This document shows, in pieces, positions 26,282 through 34,633 of a DNA stretch of 64,000 nt (position 1 is the stretch's first letter; each line of letters begins with the position of its first letter). This DNA comes from Burkholderia sp. OK233 (lineage in GTDB: Bacteria; Pseudomonadota; Gammaproteobacteria; Burkholderiales; Burkholderiaceae): NCBI RefSeq assembly GCF_900230185.1, contig NZ_OCSR01000002.1, forward strand, positions 3,348,001 through 3,412,000, in the 5' to 3' direction. Position numbers and translations under genes: made by a program. The notes under the pieces were generated by a model. That model was not told the origin of the DNA. It saw nothing but the letters and a program-made list of their open reading frames with translations, and did not search any database.

Positions 26282-27244
26282 ATGACTGAACTCGTTTATG
26301 GCGACGGCGCGATCCGTCGTCCGTCGCTTTATGGCTCGTCGATCGAAAACACCTATGCGGGTGTGTTGTCGTTCATGCGCCGCAAGTACACCCGTGAACT
26401 CGACGGCGTCGACGTCGTGATCTCCGGCGTGCCGCTCGATCTGGCCACCACGTTCCGTTCGGGCGCGCGTCTCGGCCCGGCGGCGGTGCGCGCGGCGAGC
26501 GTGCAATTGTCGGAGCTGCATCCGTATCCGTGGGGCTTCAATCCGTTCGACGATCTCGCCGTGACGGACTATGGCGACTGCTGGTTCGACGCGCACAATC
26601 CCATGACGATCAAGGAATCGATCGTCGAGCATGCGCGTACGATCCTGCGTTCGGACGCGAAAATGCTGACGCTCGGCGGCGATCACTACATTACGTATCC
26701 GCTGCTGATCGCGCATGCGGAGAAGTACGGCAAGCCGCTTTCGCTGATCCATTTCGACGCCCACTGCGATACCTGGGCCGACGACAGCCCGGACAGCCTG
26801 AATCACGGCTCGATGTTCTACAAGGCGGTGAAAGACGGCTTGATCGATCCGAAGACTTCGGTGCAGGTCGGCATTCGCACGTGGAACGACGACTTCATGG
26901 GGATCAATATCCTCGACGCCGCCTGGGTCCACGAACATGGCACGCGAGCAGCGGTGGAGCGGATCACGTCGATTGTCGGCGAGCGGCCCGCGTATCTGAC
27001 CTTCGATATCGACTGTCTCGATCCGGCGTTCGCGCCGGGCACGGGTACGCCGGTGGCGGGCGGGTTGTCATCGGCACAGGGGCTGGCTATCGTGCGTGGA
27101 CTCGGTGCGCTGAATCTGGTGGGTGCGGATGTAGTGGAAGTGGCGCCCGCTTATGACCAGAGCGAGATCACGGCGATTGCCGCCGCGCATATCGCGTGCG
27201 ATCTGTTGTGTCTCTGGCGGCAGCAGAGGGTCGCTGAACGCTAG
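26282..27244 (+). CDS. speB: Agmatinase (ureohydrolase family)
   Basis: A 320-residue binuclear manganese ureohydrolase. Metal-binding motifs are GGDHYITYP, SLIHFDAHCDTW and LTFDIDCLDPAFAPGTGTP; the C-terminal VGADVVEVAPAYDQSEITA closely resembles E. coli SpeB. The reaction is agmatine to putrescine plus urea, feeding the surrounding putrescine catabolic genes. Guanidinobutyrase is an alternative in the same family, which would make GABA directly. It follows puuC by 137 bp on the same strand, with no obvious terminator between. Confidence 0.87.
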   Translation: MTELVYGDGAIRRPSLYGSSIENTYAGVLSFMRRKYTRELDGVDVVISGVPLDLATTFRSGARLGPAAVRAASVQLSELHPYPWGFNPFDDLAVTDYGDCWFDAHNPMTIKESIVEHARTILRSDAKMLTLGGDHYITYPLLIAHAEKYGKPLSLIHFDAHCDTWADDSPDSLNHGSMFYKAVKDGLIDPKTSVQVGIRTWNDDFMGINILDAAWVHEHGTRAAVERITSIVGERPAYLTFDIDCLDPAFAPGTGTPVAGGLSSAQGLAIVRGLGALNLVGADVVEVAPAYDQSEITAIAAAHIACDLLCLWRQQRVAER

Positions 27245-27274
27245 ACACAGTCGCAGTCTTTGAAGACATCCGGC

Positions 27275-28480
27275 TCAGCCCATCGACGAGGATCGATCGG
27301 GTTGACGCCGGCCTTCGCGCAAGCCGAGTGTGTAGGCAACGAGCGCGCCGCTCATGATCGCCAGTTGCCACAACAGCATGTCGCTGCCGCGTGCTTTCAT
27401 GGCGAAACCAGCGATGAGCGGTCCCACGATCGAACTCGCGGTGAAGGTGAGCGACACCAGCCGCATGTTGCGCGTGAGTGCGGCCTTGTCGCTGCATGCC
27501 GCCGCGACCATGCCGAGTGTGATGTACGCGCTGTTCATGCCGCCGAGCAGTAACGCGCTCGCGCCAGCGAGCCATGAGGCGGGTGCGGCGAGCGCGAAAC
27601 CGCAGATCGCCAGCGTGCTGAGCGCGGCGCAGAAGATCACCGTGGCAGCCAGACCCGCACGATCCGCAAACCAGCCGACCGGAAATTGGAGCGCCATTCC
27701 GCCGATACCGAATAGCGTGAGCAGCGTAGCCGTCTGTGTGGTGCTGAGGCCGTGAGCGTCGGCAAAGAGCGGGAAGAGCCCGTAAAGCGCGCCATCGCCG
27801 ATGCCGCCTGCCGCGACGACCACCATGCCGAGGCTGACCAATGGACCGATGGGGCCGATTATGGAGCTTTTCCCTGCGCTGTCTGTTCGCGCAGGCCGTG
27901 CTGATTTGACGGCAGATGGCCTGTCGTCCGAGGCAGTGAGCCACAGGGGAAGGGCCGCCGCAAACGTGAAGGCCGCGCCGGCCGCAAACGTGATGCGTCC
28001 GTCGACTGCGCACCACACCGCCAACGCTGGGCCGATGACGCCCGCGGAGGCAATCAGCGCTTCGTGCACGCCCACTACACGTCCGCTCGACTCCGCCGGC
28101 ACAAGCCGATAGAGCCACGTTTCATTGGCGATCCAGCGCAAACCGATGCCGAGTCCGGTCAACAGGCCGGGCACGAGCCACAACGGCCACCACAGCGCGC
28201 TCATCGTCGCGAACGCAACTACCGTGGCGACGAGACCCAGCGATACCGTGCGCTTCGCACCGATCCGTTCCATCAGCCACGGCGCGATCAACAAGCCGGC
28301 CAGCATGCCGGTCCATTGCGAAGCGGAGAAGAGGCCGGCACGCGGAGCGTCGAGGCCACGCTGCGCCAGCCACACCGGCAGCACCATGAAGCCGATGCCG
28401 AACTGGCCGATCTGCGAGAGCGCCGAGACCGCGGTCAGTGCGACGATCGCCGGCCAGCGCACCGGCGCGGTGGTATTCAT
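27275..28480 (-). CDS. MFS transporter
   Basis: A 401-residue protein with about 12 membrane segments. Motifs are limited to the general MFS pattern (LMERIGAKRTVSLGL between helices 2 and 3, and GWFADRAGLAATV in the second half). Its start overlaps the stop of the MarR-type gene by four bases, so it is the coupled target of that regulator. MarR-MFS pairs usually export drugs, phenolics or other toxic compounds. It converges on speB with a 30-bp gap. Confidence 0.82.
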   Translation of the reverse strand: MNTTAPVRWPAIVALTAVSALSQIGQFGIGFMVLPVWLAQRGLDAPRAGLFSASQWTGMLAGLLIAPWLMERIGAKRTVSLGLVATVVAFATMSALWWPLWLVPGLLTGLGIGLRWIANETWLYRLVPAESSGRVVGVHEALIASAGVIGPALAVWCAVDGRITFAAGAAFTFAAALPLWLTASDDRPSAVKSARPARTDSAGKSSIIGPIGPLVSLGMVVVAAGGIGDGALYGLFPLFADAHGLSTTQTATLLTLFGIGGMALQFPVGWFADRAGLAATVIFCAALSTLAICGFALAAPASWLAGASALLLGGMNSAYITLGMVAAACSDKAALTRNMRLVSLTFTASSIVGPLIAGFAMKARGSDMLLWQLAIMSGALVAYTLGLREGRRQPDRSSSMG

Positions 28481-29010
28481 GTGCCGCTCCGCGCGGGCAT
28501 GGGCAGACCCTGTTCACGGCATTCGACCGGGCAGCCGGCTTGCAGGCACGGGCCGTCGTCGCAAAGGCGGCACAGCTGCATGGCGTGCGCCGGATCGCGG
28601 GTCTCGTTCCACAGAATCTTGATCAGCAGGTTTTCGAGCACATCACGCTCGCGCTCGTCGAGTTGCCCGACGATGCGTTGGAGCATCCGGTCGCGTGCCG
28701 TTTGCAGGCGTTTGGCTTCACGCTTGCCGGAAGCGGTCAAGGCAAGCGCGACGGAACGTTTATCCGTGCCGGATTTCTTTTCGACGAGACGGGCGTCCAC
28801 CAGACCCGCAACGGCGCGGACCGCGGCCGGATGCGAAAGATCGACCGCCTCGCGTAAAACTTCAATGGATGAATCGGGATATTGACCGACCGCGTTGAGC
28901 ATGGCACGGGCGGTGGGGCCCGCGAGCGCGGCCACGGTAGGCTGCGCGTTCATCTCGTCCGTGACCAGCAGGGCGAGCACGCCAAGCAGATTTTCTGTGC
29001 GCTGCGTCAT
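28477..29010 (-). CDS. MarR-type regulator with a cysteine-rich C-terminal tail
   Basis: A 177-residue regulator with a winged helix at about residues 30-100 (SIEVLREAVDLSHPAAVRAV for the recognition region, then the wing VEKKSGTDKRSVALALT). It ends in an uncommon tail with five cysteines spaced CX2CX4CX4CX3C (LCRLCDDGPCLQAGCPVEC, about residues 146-164). Such a cluster could bind zinc or an iron-sulfur centre, or act as a redox switch. The gene is coupled to the MFS gene and preceded by a 38-bp palindrome, so self-repression is likely. Confidence 0.83.
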   Translation of the reverse strand: MTQRTENLLGVLALLVTDEMNAQPTVAALAGPTARAMLNAVGQYPDSSIEVLREAVDLSHPAAVRAVAGLVDARLVEKKSGTDKRSVALALTASGKREAKRLQTARDRMLQRIVGQLDERERDVLENLLIKILWNETRDPAHAMQLCRLCDDGPCLQAGCPVECREQGLPMPARSGT

Positions 29011-29021
29011 AGCAGTACCTC

Positions 29022-29059
29022 AATGTGTGCAACGTGCATATATGCATAGTGCACACATT
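29022..29059. promoter_or_regulatory. 38-bp palindromic operator upstream of the MarR gene
   Basis: Outer arms AATGTGTGCA (29022-29031) and TGCACACATT (29050-29059) enclose a central TGCATATATGCA (29035-29046), with 3-nt unmatched spacers. The whole is symmetric about 29040/29041. It begins 12 bases upstream of the MarR start, where the promoter must lie. It can be read as two overlapping TGCA-based half-site pairs, as expected for a dimeric repressor. Confidence 0.7.
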
Positions 29060-29131
29060 TAGGGTGATGCGCAAGCAGTTTTTTAAGCAGCCCCGTTGTG
29101 ATCGGGGGGGGGCGGGTTCAGGCGCCTGGCG

Positions 29132-30157
29132 TCACTTCGCCAATCTCGCCCGCACGGTGTATTCGCCCTCGTTACCCTCGTCTTCCTCCATATGGGCCAT
29201 CGCCGTCTCGAAGTCGGGCGGCAGCGGCTCGACCGGATAACCGCGTTTTTCCCACGCGTCGAGGCCGCCCTTGAGCGCGCGGACGTGATGGATATTCTTT
29301 CGATGCAGCTGATTGACGATCCGCTTGGCCGTCGCTTCGTTAGGACAGACGCAGTAGACGACAATCGGCCGTTTCAGTAACTCGGGATGCAGTGGCTCGG
29401 GCGAATCGAGATCCAGCAACTGCGCGCCCGCAATCCGGTGCGATTCTTTCGCGCGGATGCTGTGCGGCCGGGCATCGAGGATCAGCGGCGGCTCATTGGA
29501 CTTCATCAGTTCGTCGAGCTGGTCCGGCGAGATGCGGATATGCGCGAGCCAGCGGCGAAACTGCCAGCGGCGCACGACGCGATAGAGGAGCACGGCGAGG
29601 AAGATCGCCGCGAACGCGTCGAAAATCGTGCCGCCGTGATGGCGCACCAGCAGAACGAGCTGCACGATCTGATCGTCAAGCGCCGCACCGCCGATCACCC
29701 ACACACTGGCCCACAGCACCGCGCCGACAAAATCCCACAGCAGAAACACGCCGACGTTGATTGGCGTGGTGCCGAGCAGTGGCGCCGAAATTAAACCGAG
29801 GCCCGGCAGGAATTTGGCGACGGTCAGAATCGGCGCGCCGTACCGCTCATAGGTATTGCGTGCGACACGGACGGTGGTGTCGAGCGAGAGTGAGAAGCGC
29901 ACCAGCTGATTCAGCAAGCGTCGGCCGTATGTCCGTCCGGTGAAGAACCATAGTGAGTCCGCCAGCAGCGTTGCGCAGACGGCGGCCCCAATGACGCTGG
30001 CATAAGAGGTTTGTCCCATGGCGGCCATGGTTCCGCCGAGGATCAGCATCGGCGCCGCCGGAATCGGCAGGCCGAGTTGCGTGACGAGCACGCTCATGAA
30101 CACGGCCCACACGCCCAGCGAGGGTGGAATAGCAACCGGAAAATGCCACACAACCAC
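29132..30157 (-). CDS. DedA-family membrane protein fused to a rhodanese domain
   Basis: A 341-residue fusion. Residues 1-200 are a DedA/SNARE-associated-type membrane domain with several hydrophobic helices and the family's FTGRTYGRRL and YGAPILTVAKFLPGLG segments. Residues 220-320 form a rhodanese domain with PPLILDARPHSIRAKESHRI and an active-site loop at VVYCVCPNEATAKR, which retains Cys. DedA proteins take part in lipid carrier or phospholipid translocation and envelope homeostasis. The sulfurtransferase-like domain would face the cytoplasm. The gene lies upstream of, and on the same strand as, the MarR gene, but the palindromic operator separates them. Confidence 0.87.
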   Translation of the reverse strand: MVVWHFPVAIPPSLGVWAVFMSVLVTQLGLPIPAAPMLILGGTMAAMGQTSYASVIGAAVCATLLADSLWFFTGRTYGRRLLNQLVRFSLSLDTTVRVARNTYERYGAPILTVAKFLPGLGLISAPLLGTTPINVGVFLLWDFVGAVLWASVWVIGGAALDDQIVQLVLLVRHHGGTIFDAFAAIFLAVLLYRVVRRWQFRRWLAHIRISPDQLDELMKSNEPPLILDARPHSIRAKESHRIAGAQLLDLDSPEPLHPELLKRPIVVYCVCPNEATAKRIVNQLHRKNIHHVRALKGGLDAWEKRGYPVEPLPPDFETAMAHMEEDEGNEGEYTVRARLAK

Positions 30158-30524
30158 GCTCCTGTTGGTGCGATGAAGGGATCTGGAGCAGCCCGTGCCT
30201 GGCCGGCGTGCGTTGCGAACACGTCGTGCAGGGCCCGTTCTTGCCGGACAGCGGCCGACTGCATGGCTCGTTCAGCTGGCCGGCGGCACGAACGCAGCAG
30301 CACGAACTTCGGATTTAAGCACAGGTTGGTGAAACGGCGCTGCGGGGCGGGCTGAGTACCTGCAAATATTCAAGGGACGGGGCGATTGACCGTGCCGCGG
30401 TGCCCCTGTGCAGCCTGTCCCTGCCGCTGCTCAGCGCGGAGCAAAGCGCCAGAATGACCCGGACGGCAGCGAGTCGAAGTTCGCTACAATCGTCGTGCAC
30501 ATACCGATACAACGGAGACACCCC
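30158..30524. other. Intergenic region, no supported gene
   Basis: The 367 bp between two divergent genes contain only short frames without family features. An ACGGAGACA ribosome site precedes the plus-strand gene at 30525. Promoters for both directions presumably lie here, but none stands out. Confidence 0.4.
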
Positions 30525-31130
30525 ATGGCAAACCCTCAGCCGATCAGCCGCTATCCCGTGCCTGAGCCTGGCGCGTGGCCGGACGACATCCGCGCCCGGA
30601 TCCTCGAAGTGCAGGAGAAAGCCGGTTTCGTCCCGAACGTATTCCTCACGCTCGCGCACCGGCCGGATGAATTCCGCGCGTTTTTTGCGTACCACGACGC
30701 GTTGATGCTGAAAGAAGGCGGCCTCACCAAAGGCGAGCGCGAGATGATCGTTGTCGCGACGAGCGCGGTGAATCAGTGCCTGTATTGCGTGGTCGCGCAC
30801 GGGGCGATTCTGCGCATCTACGAAAAGGCGCCGTTGCTTGCGGATCAGGTGGCCGTCAACCATCGCAAGGCGGATATCACGGCGCGTCAGAAGGCGATGC
30901 TCGACTTCGCGCTGAAGGTCTGCCGCGAATCCGGCACGGTCGACGATGCCGATTTTCAGACGCTGCGTGAGCACGGCTTTTCGGATGAAGACGTGTGGGA
31001 TATCGCGGCCATCACCGCATTTTTCGGTTTGTCGAACCGGATGGCCAACGTCATTTCAATGCGGCCGAACGACGAGTTCTATCTGATGGGGCGCGTGCCG
31101 AAAGCGGCAGCGGACGCGCCGCGAAAATAG
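30525..31130 (+). CDS. AhpD-like/carboxymuconolactone decarboxylase-family peroxidase-related protein
   Basis: A 201-residue protein. ATG 30525 is preferred because CGGAGACA precedes it and the upstream frame extension lacks family features. The AhpD-like core has the redox motif CLYCVVAHG (CX2C followed by His) near residue 85, preceded by LTKGEREMIVVATSAVNQC. It matches the peroxidase-related subgroup of the family. Likely activity is thiol-based peroxide or alkylhydroperoxide reduction, but substrates of this subgroup are poorly known. It stands alone and converges on the MFS gene. Confidence 0.85.
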   Translation: MANPQPISRYPVPEPGAWPDDIRARILEVQEKAGFVPNVFLTLAHRPDEFRAFFAYHDALMLKEGGLTKGEREMIVVATSAVNQCLYCVVAHGAILRIYEKAPLLADQVAVNHRKADITARQKAMLDFALKVCRESGTVDDADFQTLREHGFSDEDVWDIAAITAFFGLSNRMANVISMRPNDEFYLMGRVPKAAADAPRK

Positions 31131-31200
31131 CATCGGAGATGCGAGTTGCGGACTCGCGGTGCGTGCGAATACGTGCTCGCACGCGCCCGCGCCCGAACCT

Positions 31201-32451
31201 TCACGCCCCCGCCGGCTCGGACCGGATTGTGGGCGTGCTGACGGCCTTGTCGTCGATCGGGAAGTGCAGCATCGCGGCGACGAGTCCTGCGACGACCGTG
31301 GCTTCCCACAGCAGCGAATAGGACCCGGTCAGATCGAACACCAGCCCGCCTAACCACGCGCCGAGAAACGAGCCGATCTGGTGGCTCAGAAAGCAGACGC
31401 CAAAGAGGCTGCCGAGGTGCCGCGTGCCGAACACTTTCGCCACGAGTCCGCTCGTCAGCGGCACGGTCCCGAGCCAGGTTAGCCCCATCACCGCCGCGAA
31501 GATCACGACCGAAGCGGAGGTTTTCGGCAGCAGAAAGAAGGCGCCGATCGTCACGCTTCGAATGAGGTAAAGCCAGCCGAGTACATGGTGCTGCCGGAAC
31601 CGGCCGCCCAGCCATCCGCATCCCCAGCTGCCCGCCATGTTGAACAGGCCGATCAGCGCGAGCGCCGTGGCGCCCAGCCCGACGGGCATATGGCACAGCG
31701 TCAGATATTCAGGCAGATGGGTGGCAATGAACGCGAGTTGAAATCCACAGGTGAAGAAGCCGAGGGTCAGGAGTCGATATCCCCGATGCCGGATCGCCTG
31801 AGCGAATACCTTGCGAAGCGGCGCAGTGGGCGGCTCCTGAACCTGCATGCCGACACTCGCGCGCCGGTCGAGCACGATGCCGAGCGGTGCGATCAGCAGC
31901 ATCAGGAAGGCCAGCACGAAGAGCGATGTGGCGATACCCGAGCTGAGTCGAATGCTCTGCACGAGTGGGATCATCAGCACCTGTCCTGCCGAGCCGCCTG
32001 CGCTGACGAGACCCATCGCCATGCTGCGTTTTTCCGGAGAAGCGATGCGGCCGACTGCCGGCAACACCACGCCGAACGTCGTGCAACTCACGCCGATGCC
32101 GACCAGCAGCCCCATACCGACGATCAGCAGCGGGCCTGACGGCGCAACCGCCGCGACGCCCAGACCCGCAGCGAATGTCGTCGCGCCGAACGCGACCACC
32201 GGCGCCGAGCCATAGCGGTCCGCTGCAGCGCCCGCGAACGGTTGCGCGAAACCCCATACCAGGTTGTGCAGCGCGATGGCGAAAGCGATCAGCGTGACGG
32301 GCAGGCCGCGGTCGAACGAGAACGGCCCAATGAAGAGGCCGAAGGTCTGCCGGATGCCCATGGCGGCGCTCAGAATCAGCGCGCCGGCGATGATCACGAG
32401 CGTCGTCTGACTGAACGGCAAGGCGAGGCGTTTGCTATTGGCGGTGGACAT
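31201..32451 (-). CDS. MFS transporter, monocarboxylate/oxalate-formate antiporter-like
   Basis: A 416-residue protein with about 12 hydrophobic helices. The N-terminal MGIRQTFGLFIGPFS and FAGAAADRYGS segments resemble the YnfM/OFA-type monocarboxylate carriers. The substrate cannot be assigned. The adjacent LysR gene is on the same strand upstream (114-bp gap), so it may control this transporter. Confidence 0.82.
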   Translation of the reverse strand: MSTANSKRLALPFSQTTLVIIAGALILSAAMGIRQTFGLFIGPFSFDRGLPVTLIAFAIALHNLVWGFAQPFAGAAADRYGSAPVVAFGATTFAAGLGVAAVAPSGPLLIVGMGLLVGIGVSCTTFGVVLPAVGRIASPEKRSMAMGLVSAGGSAGQVLMIPLVQSIRLSSGIATSLFVLAFLMLLIAPLGIVLDRRASVGMQVQEPPTAPLRKVFAQAIRHRGYRLLTLGFFTCGFQLAFIATHLPEYLTLCHMPVGLGATALALIGLFNMAGSWGCGWLGGRFRQHHVLGWLYLIRSVTIGAFFLLPKTSASVVIFAAVMGLTWLGTVPLTSGLVAKVFGTRHLGSLFGVCFLSHQIGSFLGAWLGGLVFDLTGSYSLLWEATVVAGLVAAMLHFPIDDKAVSTPTIRSEPAGA

Positions 32452-32565
32452 GGTTTCTGATCTCCTTGGACACCATGGTCGCAGCGAGCGTCAGAAGCGG
32501 CAAAAGAAAAGATTTTGACGACGGGTGAGTGCGGCTCACCTGTTCAGACAGAGGACGTGCAGGGT

Positions 32566-33573
32566 TTAGTGGTTGGCGCGGCGCGATTCCGCGTCGGCAG
32601 CATCGGATGGATTGACGAACGGTTCAGCCTCGCTGAGCAGCCACCGTTTGAAGTCGGACAGTTCCGGGCGATTCTCCGCGCTATCCGTGTTTTGCGCGCT
32701 CACCAGCCAGTATGCCGTGGAGGAGGCGATCGTTTGTGGACAGGCCTCGACGAGTGCACCGCTTGCGAGATCGCGGTCCACCAGCGGCCGTCTGCCGAGT
32801 GCGACGCCGAGGCCCATGCTCGCGGCTTCGAAAGCGAGCTGGATCGTGTCGACGCGCAAGCCGTTGTTCAGGTCGATAGCGTAGATGGTGGTTCCGTCTG
32901 TGGCGACCCCGTCTATCGCGACCCGGTCTATCGCGACCCGGTCTATGGCGACCCCGTCGAACCACGCCTGCCAGTCCTCGCTTGCCGAGTTCACGTGAAT
33001 GAGCGTCGCGTGACGCAGATCGATGTTGCCATGCGCGTCGCGCAGGTTATCCACGTACGCGGGGCTGCACACCGGCACCAGGCGTTCGCCGAACAGACGT
33101 GTCCACGCGGTTCCCGCGACCGGGGCGCGGCTCAGGCGAATGGCGAAATCGAAACCGTCGACCGGAAAGCCGACCTGACGGTGCGACGTATCGACGGTGA
33201 CATTCGCATCCGGCCAACGCGCGCGAAAGGCGGCGAGGCGCGGCAACAGCCAGCGCGAGGCGAGCGTGGGCGCGCAACTCAGCGCGATCGGGCGATTCGC
33301 GCGGTGGTTCGGCAGGCGTTGCGTGCCGATCGCGATCAGCGAAAACGCTTCGGATACGTACGATAGATAGTCGGCGCCCGCCGTCGTCAGCGAAATTCCG
33401 CGCGGCTCGCGCACGAACAGTTCGACGCCGAGCGACTGTTCGAGGCCGACGATGCCGTGGCTAATCGCGCTCGGCGTGACGTTCAGTTCCGCGGCGGCGA
33501 GCTTGAAACTCTGATGCCTGCCAGCCGCTTCGAAAAAACGAAGCGCGGGCAGCGGTGGCAGACGAAGCGGCAT
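32566..33573 (-). CDS. LysR-family regulator (GcvA-like) with an internal tandem-repeat insertion
   Basis: A 335-residue LysR regulator, 30 or so residues longer than usual. The N-terminal helix-turn-helix is intact (SFKLAAAELNVTPSAISHGI), and the effector domain starts near residue 95. Within it, at about residues 208-227, a run of VAIDR/VAIDG units is encoded by a 15-bp tandem repeat, which accounts for part of the extra length. The insertion lies between the two lobes and may form a surface loop. The GcvA-type start (LPPLPALRFFEAAGRHQSF) is typical. Possible targets are itself and the downstream MFS gene. Confidence 0.85.
   Translation of the reverse strand: MPLRLPPLPALRFFEAAGRHQSFKLAAAELNVTPSAISHGIVGLEQSLGVELFVREPRGISLTTAGADYLSYVSEAFSLIAIGTQRLPNHRANRPIALSCAPTLASRWLLPRLAAFRARWPDANVTVDTSHRQVGFPVDGFDFAIRLSRAPVAGTAWTRLFGERLVPVCSPAYVDNLRDAHGNIDLRHATLIHVNSASEDWQAWFDGVAIDRVAIDRVAIDGVATDGTTIYAIDLNNGLRVDTIQLAFEAASMGLGVALGRRPLVDRDLASGALVEACPQTIASSTAYWLVSAQNTDSAENRPELSDFKRWLLSEAEPFVNPSDAADAESRRANH
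32893..32952. repeat. 15-bp tandem repeat, four copies, inside the LysR gene
   Basis: Four consecutive 15-bp units start at 32893, 32908, 32923 and 32938 (consensus CCGGTCTATCGCGAC, differing at one to four positions), followed by a partial fifth. Unit length is a multiple of three, so copy changes keep the frame and add or remove VAIDR units. Confidence 0.85.
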
Positions 33574-33836
33574 GGGGCATCCTCAAAGGCGGCGCGGCGG
33601 GCGCCGTGACGGTGCAAAAGTGCGCCGGCGCGCGCATGCTGTTTCGGCAAAGGATACCTTGCAATGAGGTTTCGATTGCCGCCGCGGACGGGTCAGCAAA
33701 ATATTTCGCTGACGTTGTCGATTCGCCGCCACGCCGTTCGTCGTGGCTATATAGGGGCAAAAGATAAGCTCGCGGCTGCGTCGCAACGTGCCGCTATCGC
33801 GCCCTTAATCCTTGTTACTGCAACAGGAGGTGGCTG

Positions 33837-34565
33837 ATGAATGACGTAGACCCATCTGCACAAACGTTGAAACCGGCCCGGCTGCTGGCCGACTCGCCCG
33901 CCCGGTTTCCGGGCGAGAGCGCCGAATATCGCAGCGCGCGCAACGACTTGCTGGCCGAGGAAATCGAGTTGCGCCGCCATATCGAACGCGTGGCCGCGCA
34001 GCGCCGCGCGCTGCCGCCCGGCGGTGTCGTGCCGCAGGACTATCTCTTCGAGGGCGAGGCGGGCCCGGTGACGCTTTCCGAAATGTTCGGCGCGCATGAC
34101 ACCCTCGTTACCTACAACTGGATGTTCGGTCCGCAGCGCGAGCGCCCCTGTTCGATGTGCACCTCGCTCCTGAGCGCTTACGACGGCGAAATGCCCGACA
34201 TATTGCAACGCGTGGCCTTTGCGGTGATCGGCCGCTCGCCGATCGACAAACTGGTGGCATTCAAAAAAGAGCGCGGCTGGCGGCACCTGCGGCTGTATTC
34301 GTCGGGCGGCAACACCTTCAACCGCGACTACGCCGCTGAAGTTCCGGATGGTGGCGACAATCCCGCCTTCAACGTGTTCACGCGTTCAGGCGGTACGGTG
34401 CGGCATTTCTGGGCCGAGGAGATGGGGCCGTCGACAGCGGACCCGGGTCAGGATCCGCGCGGCGCACCCGATGTGATGCCGATCTGGACGGTGCTCGACA
34501 TGACACCCGGCGGCCGCGGCAGCGACTGGTATCCGGAGTTGGAATACGACACTGTGCCGCGTTAG
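33837..34565 (+). CDS. DUF899 thioredoxin-like family protein
   Basis: A 242-residue protein preceded by AGGAGGTGG. It carries the DUF899 landmarks: the N-terminal YRSARNDLLAEEIELRRHIE helix, YLFEGEAGPVTLSEMF, MFGPQRERPCSMCTSLLSAYDG with a CX2C pair, and VFTRSGGTVRHFW. The fold is thioredoxin-like and the CX2C pair suggests a redox role, but no substrate is known. The gene has no obvious operon partner; the LysR gene upstream is divergent. Confidence 0.87.
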   Translation: MNDVDPSAQTLKPARLLADSPARFPGESAEYRSARNDLLAEEIELRRHIERVAAQRRALPPGGVVPQDYLFEGEAGPVTLSEMFGAHDTLVTYNWMFGPQRERPCSMCTSLLSAYDGEMPDILQRVAFAVIGRSPIDKLVAFKKERGWRHLRLYSSGGNTFNRDYAAEVPDGGDNPAFNVFTRSGGTVRHFWAEEMGPSTADPGQDPRGAPDVMPIWTVLDMTPGGRGSDWYPELEYDTVPR

Positions 34566-34633
34566 TCGTGCGGTGTGACGCACGTGCGTTGCACCTGTCG
34601 TGCTGGTTCGCGCAGTGCAGGGGAGGGCGGCGG

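Noticed and set aside
29076..29110. Terminator for the DedA-rhodanese gene near the CCCCG/CGGGG pair
   Set aside because: Stem of five pairs and A-run rather than T-run in the minus direction.
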